DNA of 5,810 bases. Source: an uncultured Synechococcus sp. Its GTDB lineage: Bacteria; Cyanobacteriota; Cyanobacteriia; PCC-6307; Cyanobiaceae. The notes under the pieces are model-generated. The model saw nothing but the letters and a program-made list of their open reading frames with translations. It was not told the DNA's origin and did not search any database. A program made the position numbers and the translations under genes. Position 1 is the first letter of the stretch. The number at the start of each line of letters is the position of its first letter. The DNA is taken from positions 1-5,810 of the forward strand of contig CALJTZ010000610.1 in the NCBI GenBank assembly GCA_937975655.1, given 5' to 3'. Shown here piece after piece: positions 1 through 5,810 of the stretch.

Positions 1-2871
1 GCCTTCTCCAAGGGTGGCGAAGGCGGGCTGAGCACCAAGGAAGGGGTGCCCACCTCGGTGACCTACGGCTTCCTCAAGGCCCTGCTCGACAACTGCAAAG
101 GCCTTACCCCCCAGGGGGTGGTGATCGCCTTCGACACGGCCGAACCCACCTTCCGCCATGAGGCCGATGAGGCCTACAAGGCCCACCGGGATGTGGCGCC
201 GGAGCACTTCTTTCAAGACCTGGGCAATCTGCAGCAGATCCTCGAGGAGAGCCTCGATCTGCCCCTGTGCATGGCACCGGGCTACGAGGCCGACGACGTG
301 CTCGGCACCCTGGCCAACCGCGCCGCCAACCAGGGCTGGGGGGTGCGCATCCTCTCGGGCGACCGCGACCTGTTCCAACTGGTGGACAACGAGCGCGACA
401 TCGCGGTGCTGTACATGGGTGGCGGCCCCTATGCCAAGAGCAGTGGCCCGGTGGAGATCCGCCGCGAGGGGGTGCTGGCCAAGTTGGGGGTCACCCCAGA
501 GGAAGTGGTGGATCTCAAAGCCCTCACCGGCGACACCAGCGACAACATCCCCGGGGTGAAGGGTGTGGGCCCGAAAACCGCCATCAACCTGCTGCAGGCC
601 TACGGCGATCTCGACCAGGTGTACGCGGCGGTGGAGCAACTGGAGGGGGCCGGCCCCAAGGCAAAGGACCCCAAGGGAGTGATCAAGGGAGCCCTGCTGG
701 GCAAGCTCAGCAGCGACCGGGAGAACGCCTACCGCTCCCGGATGTTGGCGGAAATCCTGGTGGACATCCCCCTGCCCCGCGAGCCACGGCTGGAGCTCGG
801 CGAGGTGAAGAGCGAGGCCCTGGCCAGCAGCCTCGAGGAGCTGGAACTGTTCAGCCTGCGGCGCCAGGTGGCCAGCTTTGCCCAGGTGTTCTCCGCCCAT
901 CCACCAGAGGTGGTTGCCGCGGCGCCTGCAGAAATGGTGCACCACGGTGCACCAATCCCGGACAGTCCTGCGAGCACAGGCCCCACCACCACCCCACCGG
1001 CCCTGCAGCCCGCGCTGATCAGCACGGCCGAGCAACTGGCCGGGCTGGTGGAACGGCTCTGGGCGGCCAGCGATCCCGCCGCCCCGGTGGCCCTGGACAC
1101 GGAAACCACGGCCCTCAACCCGTTCCAGGCGGAACTGGTGGGCATCGGGCTGTGCTGGGGGGAAGGCCTGGCAGATCTGGCTTACATCCCCATCGGCCAC
1201 CAGGCGGAACTCACCGACCCGCCGCAGCTGCCTCTGGATCAGGTGCTCACGGCCCTGGCCCCCTGGCTCAGCAGCCCGCAACACCCCAAAACCCTGCAGA
1301 ACGCCAAATACGACCGGCTGATCCTGCTGCGCCATGGCCTGCCCCTGGAGGGGGTGGTGATGGACACGCTGCTGGCGGACTACCTGCGCGATGCCAACGC
1401 CAAGCACGGCCTGGAGGTGATGGCCCAGCGCAACTTCGGCTACCTGCCCACCAGCTATGGCGAGCTGGTGCCCAAGGGCGCCACCTTTGCCGCCGTGCCG
1501 ATCCAGCAGGCCGCGCTCTATTGCGGCATGGACGTGCATGTGACCTGGCGCCTCACCGGACTGCTGCGGGGCCAGTTGGCGGAGCTGGGGCCGTCCCTGC
1601 CCAAGCTGCTGGAGCAGGTGGAGCTGCCCCTGGAGCCGGTGCTGGCCCTGATGGAGGCCACCGGCATCCGCATCGACACCGCCTACCTGGGGGAACTCAG
1701 CCAGGAGCTGGGCCACACCCTCGAGCGCCTGGAAAGCGAAGCCAAAACCGCTGCTGGGGTGGAGTTCAACCTGGCCTCCCCCAAACAACTGGGGGAACTG
1801 CTGTTCGACACCCTGGGGCTCGACCGCAAAAAATCTCGCAAGACCAAAACCGGTTGGAGCACCGATGCAGCGGTGCTCGAGAAGCTGGAGGAGGCCCACC
1901 CGGTGGTGCCGCTGGTGCTGGAGCACCGCACCCTCAGCAAGCTCAAGAGCACCTATGTGGATGCCCTGCCGGCGCTGATGGAACCGGAAACGGGCCGGGT
2001 GCACACCGATTTCAACCAGGCCGTCACGGCCACGGGCCGGCTGAGCAGCAGCAATCCCAACCTGCAGAACATCCCCATCCGCACCGAGTTTTCACGGCGG
2101 ATCCGCAAGGCCTTCCTGCCGGAAGCGGGCTGGCAGCTAATCAGCGCCGACTACTCCCAGATCGAGCTGCGCATCCTCACCCACCTGAGCGGAGAAGAGG
2201 TGCTGGTGGAGGCGTACCGCACGGGCGACGATGTGCACGCCCTCACCGCCCGCCTGCTGCTGGAGAAGGACGCGGTGAGCGCCGACGAGCGGCGCCTGGG
2301 CAAAACCATCAACTTCGGCGTGATCTACGGCATGGGCGCCCAGCGCTTCGCGCGGGAAACGGGGGTGAGCCAGGCCCAGGCCAAGGAGTTTCTGAGCAAG
2401 TACAAGCAGCGCTACCCGAAGGTGTTCGCCTTCCTGGAGCTACAGGAGCGGCTGGCCCTGAGCCGCGGCTATGTGGAAACGATCCTGGGCCGCCGCCGGC
2501 CGTTTGCCTTTGATCCCGGTGGCCTAGGCCGCTACCGGGGCAAGGATCCTCTGGAGATCGATCTGGAGGTGGCCCGCCGCGGCGGCATGGAAGCCCAGCA
2601 GCTGCGCGCTGCCGCCAATGCGCCGATCCAGGGCTCCAGCGCCGACATCATCAAACTGGCCATGGTGCAGTTGCACCACCAGCTGGCGACCAGCGGCCTA
2701 CCGGCCCGGCTGCTGCTGCAAGTGCACGACGAACTGGTACTGGAGGCAGCTCCGGAAGCCCTGGACGAGGTGCTGGCGCTCACGCGTGAAACCATGGAGC
2801 GCGCGATGGAGCTTGCCGTCCCCCTTGTGGTGGAGACCGGCGTCGGCCCGAACTGGATGGAAGCGAAATGA
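1..2871 (+). CDS. polA: DNA polymerase I, 5' end outside the window
   Basis: DNA polymerase I, which removes RNA primers and fills gaps in replication and excision repair. The frame is open from base 1 (AFSKGGEGGLSTKEG), so the GTG at 46 is internal. About 15-25 residues, including the first nuclease Asp of the usual DGHSLAFRSFY block, lie upstream. Counting from base 1 there are 956 residues. The 5' nuclease domain shows EADDVLG (96), SGDRDLFQL (119) and the helix-hairpin-helix GDTSDNIPGVKGVGPKTA (177). The 3'-5' exonuclease has all three motifs: DTETT (366), NAKYD (434) and YCGMD (507-511), so proofreading should be active, unlike in Taq. Polymerase motif A is DYSQIELR (717), motif B is R764-K768-F772-Y776, and motif C is VHDE (908-911). 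Phe772 is the usual residue of deoxy/dideoxy-nucleotide discrimination. The linker at about 295-340 is Pro/Ala-rich and contains the peptide AEMVHHGAP, encoded by a palindromic repeat. The stop overlaps the cysS start. Confidence 0.98.
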   Translation, partial: AFSKGGEGGLSTKEGVPTSVTYGFLKALLDNCKGLTPQGVVIAFDTAEPTFRHEADEAYKAHRDVAPEHFFQDLGNLQQILEESLDLPLCMAPGYEADDVLGTLANRAANQGWGVRILSGDRDLFQLVDNERDIAVLYMGGGPYAKSSGPVEIRREGVLAKLGVTPEEVVDLKALTGDTSDNIPGVKGVGPKTAINLLQAYGDLDQVYAAVEQLEGAGPKAKDPKGVIKGALLGKLSSDRENAYRSRMLAEILVDIPLPREPRLELGEVKSEALASSLEELELFSLRRQVASFAQVFSAHPPEVVAAAPAEMVHHGAPIPDSPASTGPTTTPPALQPALISTAEQLAGLVERLWAASDPAAPVALDTETTALNPFQAELVGIGLCWGEGLADLAYIPIGHQAELTDPPQLPLDQVLTALAPWLSSPQHPKTLQNAKYDRLILLRHGLPLEGVVMDTLLADYLRDANAKHGLEVMAQRNFGYLPTSYGELVPKGATFAAVPIQQAALYCGMDVHVTWRLTGLLRGQLAELGPSLPKLLEQVELPLEPVLALMEATGIRIDTAYLGELSQELGHTLERLESEAKTAAGVEFNLASPKQLGELLFDTLGLDRKKSRKTKTGWSTDAAVLEKLEEAHPVVPLVLEHRTLSKLKSTYVDALPALMEPETGRVHTDFNQAVTATGRLSSSNPNLQNIPIRTEFSRRIRKAFLPEAGWQLISADYSQIELRILTHLSGEEVLVEAYRTGDDVHALTARLLLEKDAVSADERRLGKTINFGVIYGMGAQRFARETGVSQAQAKEFLSKYKQRYPKVFAFLELQERLALSRGYVETILGRRRPFAFDPGGLGRYRGKDPLEIDLEVARRGGMEAQQLRAAANAPIQGSSADIIKLAMVQLHHQLATSGLPARLLLQVHDELVLEAAPEALDEVLALTRETMERAMELAVPLVVETGVGPNWMEAK
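929..954 (+). repeat. Palindromic repeat copy inside polA
   Basis: This 26-base segment is identical to the reverse complement of positions 4646-4671. It contains two copies of the self-complementary octamer GGTGCACC separated by AC, giving 9-base arms (935-943 and 946-954). The outer right arm seen in the other copy is lost after 954. In the polA frame it encodes AEMVHHGAP, in the flexible linker between the 5' nuclease and the 3'-5' exonuclease domains, where extra residues should be tolerated. Confidence 0.85.
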
Positions 2872-4328
2872 CCCTGCGCCTCACCAACACCCTCACCCGC
2901 CGCGTTGAGGAGTTCCGGCCGCTCGAGCCCGGCAAGGTGAGCATCTACTGCTGCGGGGTCACGGTCTACGACCTCTGCCACCTGGGCCACGCCCGCAGCT
3001 ACATCGCCTGGGATGTGTTGCGCCGCTATCTGATCTGGAGCGGCTACGCGGTGACGTTCGTGCAGAACTACACCGACATCGACGACAAGATCCTCAATCG
3101 CGCCGCTGAAGAGGGCAGCTCGATGGAGGCGGTGAGCGAGCGCAACATCGACGCCTTCGTCGCCGACATGGCGCGTCTCAACATCCTGCCGGCGGACCGC
3201 ATGCCCCGCGCGACCCGCAGCCTCGATGCGATCCGGGCGCTGATCGGCGAGCTGGAGGCCAAAGGCGCCGCCTACTCCGCCGATGGCGATGTGTATTTCG
3301 CCGTGATGAAACACGCCGGCTACGGCAAGCTCAGCGGCCGCGATCTCGAGCAACAGCAAGACAACGCCGCCGGTCGTGTGGCCACTGAGGAAGAAGCCCG
3401 CAAGCAGCACCCCTTCGATTTCGCCCTCTGGAAGGGCACCAAGCCTGGCGAACCGAGCTTCCCCTCTCCCTGGGGCGCAGGCCGGCCTGGCTGGCACATC
3501 GAGTGCTCGGCGATGGTGCGCGAGGAATTGGGCAACACGATCGACATCCATCTCGGCGGTGCCGATCTGGTGTTCCCCCACCACGAAAACGAAATCGCCC
3601 AGTCGGAGGCGGCCACCGGCCAGGAGCTGGCCCGCTACTGGCTGCACAACGGCATGGTGAATGTGGGCGGCCAGAAGATGAGCAAATCGCTCGGCAACTT
3701 CACCACCATCCGCGCCCTGCTGGATTCGGGCGTGTCACCGATGACCCTGCGCCTGTTCACCCTCCAGGCCCACTACCGCAAACCGCTGGACTTCACCGCC
3801 GAAGCCCTCGAGGCCGCCGCCACCGGCTGGAAGGGCCTCAACGCCGCCCTCAGCCTGGTGGCCAGTGCAAGCGCCACGGCCACCGCCACTCCACCGGCGC
3901 AGCTTTCCCCGGAACTCGCCGCCACCCGCGCGCGCTTTGCCGCCGCCATGGACGACGACCTCAACACCTCCGCCGCCCTGGCGGTGCTGTTCGAGCTGGC
4001 CAAACCCCTGCGCTCCCTCGCCAATCGCCTGGAGCGCGGTGACACCGCCGCCGCGGCCGAGGCCACCAGCCCCGCCCTCGCCGCCCAGGGACAGCTACTG
4101 CTGGAGCTCGCCGGCGTGCTCGGCCTCCAACCTGAAACGTTCGATGCCGCGCAGGCCTCCGAGTCGGGCCCAAATGATGCCGAAATCGAAGCCCAAATCG
4201 CAGCTCGCCAGGCCGCCAAGGCCACCCGCAATTTCGCCGAAGCCGATGCCATCCGCGCCGCCCTCCAGGCCCAGGGCATTGAACTGATCGACAAGCCCGG
4301 TGGCCTCACCGAATGGCTGCGTAGCTGA
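2868..4328 (+). CDS. cysS: Cysteinyl-tRNA synthetase
   Basis: Class I aminoacyl-tRNA synthetase that charges tRNA-Cys with cysteine in the cytoplasm. The 486 residues compare with 461 in E. coli. The HIGH motif is HLGH at 38-41 and the KMSKS loop is KMSKS at 270-274. Zinc ligands correspond to E. coli C28, C209, H234 and E238: C28 (followed by a second Cys, C29), C213 in GWHIECSAM, and H238/E242 in HHENE. The usual CGPTVYD reads CGVTVYD, which I regard as the cyanobacterial form. Residues about 323-350 form an Ala/Thr-rich linker before the helical tRNA-binding domain. The tail NFAEADAIRAALQAQGIELIDKP is typical of the family. The ATG overlaps the polA stop as ATGA, with a weak GGAAG four bases upstream (2859-2863), so translation is probably coupled to polA. 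No clear terminator follows; only 18 bases separate it from the convergent small gene. Confidence 0.98.
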   Translation: MTLRLTNTLTRRVEEFRPLEPGKVSIYCCGVTVYDLCHLGHARSYIAWDVLRRYLIWSGYAVTFVQNYTDIDDKILNRAAEEGSSMEAVSERNIDAFVADMARLNILPADRMPRATRSLDAIRALIGELEAKGAAYSADGDVYFAVMKHAGYGKLSGRDLEQQQDNAAGRVATEEEARKQHPFDFALWKGTKPGEPSFPSPWGAGRPGWHIECSAMVREELGNTIDIHLGGADLVFPHHENEIAQSEAATGQELARYWLHNGMVNVGGQKMSKSLGNFTTIRALLDSGVSPMTLRLFTLQAHYRKPLDFTAEALEAAATGWKGLNAALSLVASASATATATPPAQLSPELAATRARFAAAMDDDLNTSAALAVLFELAKPLRSLANRLERGDTAAAAEATSPALAAQGQLLLELAGVLGLQPETFDAAQASESGPNDAEIEAQIAARQAAKATRNFAEADAIRAALQAQGIELIDKPGGLTEWLRS

Positions 4329-4346
4329 GCCGAGTAGCCCCCCGCG

Positions 4347-4571
4347 TCAGTCGTCGCCGTCCGGTCGGGGCGCCGGGGCCTGTTGCCCCTGCATCATCTG
4401 CTCGATCTTGCGGATGCGCTGCAGGGTGGTGGTCCAAACCTCCCGCCTGAAGCCGGGCTCGCACTGCTCCACCAGGGGCTCGAGCGCCTCGCCGCGCTCA
4501 AACGCCTCCCACAACTCCCGCTCGAGCTTGGCGCGCTCGATGAAATTCCAGCGCTGCAACCAGCCCACCAT
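4347..4571 (-). CDS. Small hypothetical protein, 74 residues
   Basis: I do not recognise a named family. The ATG at 4571 gives MVGWLQRWNFIERAKLEREL, preceded on the minus strand by GAGGG about four bases away, a plausible ribosome binding site. An open frame extends further upstream to 4697, but it runs through a palindromic repeat and has no protein-like character, so the shorter start is preferred. The product is soluble and mainly helical, rich in Glu and Arg (ERELWEAFERGEALEPLVEQ, then RREVWTTTLQRIRKIEQMMQ), with a short Pro/Asp-rich tail (APAPRPDGDD). It has no signal peptide or membrane segment. It converges on cysS with an 18-base gap. The charged amphipathic pattern and plausible start support a real gene, and it resembles small conserved picocyanobacterial proteins, but no function can be assigned. 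Confidence 0.7.
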   Translation of the reverse strand: MVGWLQRWNFIERAKLERELWEAFERGEALEPLVEQCEPGFRREVWTTTLQRIRKIEQMMQGQQAPAPRPDGDD

Positions 4572-4585
4572 GCACCCTCGATCTG

Positions 4586-4599
4586 CACTGGGCCCAGTG
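4586..4599. promoter_or_regulatory. 14-bp perfect palindrome, possible operator
   Basis: CACTGGGCCCAGTG is a perfect 14-base palindrome lying 15 bases upstream of the ATG of the small minus-strand gene, within its probable leader or promoter. The position and symmetry suit a dimeric regulator, and the same intergenic region serves the divergent antitoxin gene, whose product is a DNA-binding fold. No -10 or -35 box is convincing. The operator role is inference only. Confidence 0.35.
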
Positions 4600-4639
4600 T
4601 GACCGGCCCACCGGCGGGGATGCCTTCGCTGACGCTCTC

Positions 4640-4671
4640 CAGAAATGGTGCACCGTGGTGCACCATTTCTG
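4640..4671. repeat. 32-bp palindromic repeat, intergenic copy
   Basis: Two perfect 15-base arms (CAGAAATGGTGCACC and its complement) flank a 2-base centre GT. The copy inside polA matches 26 of these bases in inverted orientation. As RNA it would form a very stable hairpin, but no T-run follows, so it is not a classical intrinsic terminator. It sits between the divergent small minus-strand gene and the antitoxin gene, 79 bases upstream of the latter's ATG. Confidence 0.9.
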
Positions 4672-4750
4672 CACACAGCCAAAGACACACCTCCCACCCC
4701 AGTCGAGACGGGGAACCCTCAACAGCGAGGCCCCCATCCGCAAGCCCGCC

Positions 4751-5152
4751 ATGCCGTTGCCACTGCGTCGCCGCCAGCAGCAGGTGCTGCTGCGCCGTTG
4801 GAACCATTCACTGGCGGTGCGCCTACCGGCCCGGCTGCTCAAAGCCACCCACTACCGCGAGGGCATGGAGCTGCAGCTGCAACTCCGCGACGACGGCAGC
4901 CTGCTGCTCAGCCCCCTGCACGGCTTCAACCGGCTGCAGTTCAGCCACGAGCAAGCGCAACGGTTCGAGCGCCAGCCCCGCAGCGCCCCCACCTGGCAAC
5001 TGCTCCGCTCCCTGGCACCCCCCAGCAGCGAGCCCGGGCTCGCACACATCGCAGCCCCCACGGCAGCAGCGCCCGGCACCCCAGATCCCGGCCCCACCTA
5101 TCTCGACACCGGGGTGGTGCTGCGCTTGATCTGCCATGAACCAAGCAGCAGT
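4751..5152 (+). CDS. MazE/AbrB-type antitoxin fused to a PIN-domain toxin, 3' truncated
   Basis: From the ATG at 4751, residues 14-57 match the MazE/AbrB swapped-hairpin DNA-binding fold: RRWNHSLAVRLPARLLKA, then REGMELQLQLRDDGSLLLSP, the N-terminal half of a type II antitoxin. Residues 58-90 would be the toxin-binding tail. A Pro/Ala linker (about 91-115) leads in the same frame to YLDTGVVLRLICHEPSS (117-133), the first strand of a VapC-like PIN nuclease with its first acidic residue at D119. No ATG, GTG or TTG occurs in frame just before YLDTG, so toxin and antitoxin appear to be one chain. PIN toxins of this family are Mg-dependent ribonucleases, but the remaining acidic residues are missing here because the sequence changes to unrelated DNA near 5140-5172. 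The frame stays open to 5611 only by chance. No strong ribosome binding site is seen; the nearest GAGG is over 20 bases upstream. The antitoxin assignment is fairly secure; the fused-toxin reading is less so. Confidence 0.65.
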
Positions 5153-5172
5153 GCCCAACTGCGCTGGTTCGG
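5140..5172. other. Junction: cyanobacterial antitoxin-PIN gene to foreign NirF-like fragment
   Basis: Plus-strand PIN homology (YLDTGVVLRLICHEPSS) ends around 5149, and minus-strand propeller homology (YLPHTLALFDA) ends around 5171. Neither reading is convincing beyond the other, so the break lies between them. No inverted repeat, transposase or target duplication is visible. The two sides appear to come from different phyla. Confidence 0.65.
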
Positions 5173-5548
5173 CATCGAACAGCGCCAGCGTGTGCGGCAG
5201 GTAATTGGCGGCCATGATCCACTGGCCATCGGCGCTGACGGCCACGTTGCGCATGCTCAGGCCGGCGCGCACTTCGGCCACCACGGCCAGATTCCACAGG
5301 TCGTACTTGGTGATCCAGCCGTCGCGCGAGGCGAAGAAGACGTAGCGGCCTTCCGGCGTGAATTTCGGCCCGCCGTGCAGGGCGAAGCGCGACTGGAAGC
5401 GGTGAATGGGCTCCAGCTTGTCGCCGTCGAGGATGGAGACGTGATGGTCGCCGCTTTCGACGACGACGAACAGGTTCATCGGGTCCGCCGCCCACAACGG
5501 CTTCGCGGGCAGCTGCGCCGCGCCGGCCAGCGCCACGCCGCCGGTGTG
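5165..5548 (-). CDS. NirF-like / cytochrome d1-type beta-propeller protein, fragment cut at both ends
   Basis: Read on the minus strand, the fragment begins with what looks like the end of a signal peptide (GGVALAGAAQLPAKPLWAADP) and continues NLFVVVESGDHHVSILDG, then GGPKFTPEGRYVFFASRDGW, ITKYDLWNLAVVAEVRAG and NVAVSADGQWIMAANYLPHT. These are blades of the eight-bladed propeller shared by the d1 domain of NirS and by NirF. NirF proteins are exported and needed for making heme d1 of cytochrome cd1 nitrite reductase; the exact step is debated. The wording is closest to my memory of betaproteobacterial NirF-like proteins. Only about 125 of some 370-400 residues are present. The true start is lost at the joint with the CobC fragment, and homology ends after LALFDA, near 5170. 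It is in frame with CobC, but I treat that as accidental. Confidence is good for the propeller family and lower for NirF itself. Confidence 0.6.
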
Positions 5549-5551
5549 GCT
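5540..5551. other. Junction between the CobC and NirF-like fragments
   Basis: On the minus strand, CobC homology stops after GSAS (codon at 5549-5551) and the hydrophobic GGVALAG of an export signal begins at about 5540. Both flanks carry GGCGCTG-like words (5525-5533 and 5552-5558), which could have served as short homology for template switching. The fusion is in frame, which occurs by chance one time in three. Confidence 0.55.
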
Positions 5552-5776
5552 GGCGCTGCCCGCCAGCACGACCCGCCACGGATCCACTCTGTGATGCCTT
5601 GCCAAAGCTGACTTCAAGGCGGTGTACTGGGGGTCGGGGTAGCGGGTCGCATCAGCCGCCTGTACCGCAGCCCATGCCATGAGGCACGGCCCGCAGGCAT
5701 TCGAGTTGGTGGAGAAATCGAACTGCGCCGCCCCCGCCGCATCGGGCCCGCCGTGGATTCGGGGTGAGGGGCTCAC
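5549..5776 (-). CDS. cobC: CobC-like threonine-phosphate decarboxylase, N-terminal fragment
   Basis: PLP-dependent class I/II aminotransferase-fold protein; in the cobalamin pathway this family decarboxylates L-threonine phosphate to aminopropanol phosphate. The recognisable part is RIHGGPDAAGAAQFDFSTNS, then NACGPC, then DATRYPDPQYTALKSALARH and DPWRVVLAGSAS, the typical N-terminus of CobC/CobD in Comamonadaceae-like betaproteobacteria. The GTG at 5776, with GGGGTG a few bases upstream, is the likely start; a TTG at 5788 is also possible, and in-frame stops lie just before it. Only 76 of about 330-340 residues remain. Family members normally continue GSASE into the next helix, but here the sequence switches to the NirF-like signal peptide right after GSAS. 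The PLP-binding lysine is therefore absent and the fragment cannot be active. Confidence 0.7.
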
Positions 5777-5810
5777 GTCACACCCCAATTGCTATCAAAA
5801 GAAGAGCTAG
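5777..5810. repeat. Upstream segment with a Comamonadaceae-like intergenic repeat word
   Basis: The stretch TTGCTATCAAAAGAAGAGCT (5789-5808) resembles a short AT-rich word that I recall between genes of Rhodoferax, Polaromonas and relatives. It lies directly upstream of the CobC start and is clearly less GC-rich than the rest of the window. The resemblance is from memory and not confirmed. Confidence 0.35.

Noticed and set aside
46..48. GTG as the start of polA.
   Set aside because: Codons from base 1 encode the conserved PolA sequence AFSKGGEGG, so the real start is upstream of the window.
267..2513. A 748-residue open frame on the plus strand inside polA.
   Set aside because: It is a Gly/Pro/Arg/Ala-rich out-of-frame shadow of polA, produced by high GC at third positions.
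2532..3647. A 371-residue minus-strand open frame across polA and cysS.
   Set aside because: It is antisense to two conserved genes and shows no recognisable motif; GC-rich coding DNA often leaves the opposite strand open.
4329..4346. A terminator between cysS and the convergent small gene.
   Set aside because: Only 18 bases are available and no stem followed by a T-run is seen on either strand.
4655..4750. Earlier start of the antitoxin at the ATG inside the palindrome (4655 frame).
   Set aside because: The extra 32 residues are translated repeat and Pro/Arg-rich filler; MazE-type proteins begin a few residues before the R-W-N-H-S-L-A-V motif, which fits 4751.
5153..5611. Continuation of the plus-strand antitoxin frame to 5611.
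   Set aside because: After the PIN start it is the complement of the NirF-like and CobC coding sequence and has no domain character of its own.
4823..5788. A 321-residue minus-strand open frame that could be read as one protein.
   Set aside because: It is a concatenation of a CobC N-terminus, a NirF-like fragment and antisense of the antitoxin-PIN gene; homology stops at two abrupt joints.

Overview
The first 4.3 kb looks like a picocyanobacterial chromosome (Synechococcus/Cyanobium type). It is GC-rich, and polA is followed directly by cysS with a 4-base ATGA overlap. Both proteins have a cyanobacterial look: the PolA N-terminal stretch reads AFSKGGEGGLSTKEG, and CysRS carries CCGVTVYDLCHLGHARSY. 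No HIP1 octamer (GCGATCGC) was seen, which fits that clade, although the window is short. This assignment comes from recognising the proteins, not from a database search.

Layout. Positions 1-2871 hold polA, open at its 5' end, a three-domain DNA polymerase I with proofreading motifs intact. Positions 2868-4328 hold complete cysS. A 74-residue gene of unknown function (4347-4571, minus strand) converges on cysS. The intergenic stretch 4572-4750 holds a 14-bp perfect palindrome just upstream of that small gene and a 32-bp near-perfect palindrome at 4640-4671. The larger palindrome shares 26 exact bases, inverted, with a segment inside polA (929-954). There it encodes part of the linker between the 5' nuclease and the 3'-5' exonuclease domains, so this looks like a dispersed palindromic repeat that has also entered a protein-coding gene.

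From 4751 a plus-strand gene encodes a MazE/AbrB-type antitoxin domain. It continues in frame, with no usual start codon between, into the first strand of a PIN-domain toxin, and then breaks off near 5140-5172.

The last ~650 bases do not belong with the rest. On the minus strand they carry the N-terminal part of a betaproteobacterial (Comamonadaceae-like) CobC, joined mid-gene to the N-terminal part of a NirF/cytochrome d1-type beta-propeller protein, which is itself cut where it meets the PIN domain. Three genes broken at two joints within 650 bases, with no transposase, integrase or target duplication, points to a chimeric contig end (for example from multiple-displacement amplification or mis-assembly) rather than a natural locus. 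The long open frames that run across these joints should not be read as real fusion proteins.

Functionally, polA and cysS are housekeeping genes sharing a transcript. The antitoxin-PIN gene is a probable toxin-antitoxin remnant. The nirF-like and cobC fragments belong to tetrapyrrole (heme d1 and cobalamin) metabolism of a different bacterium.
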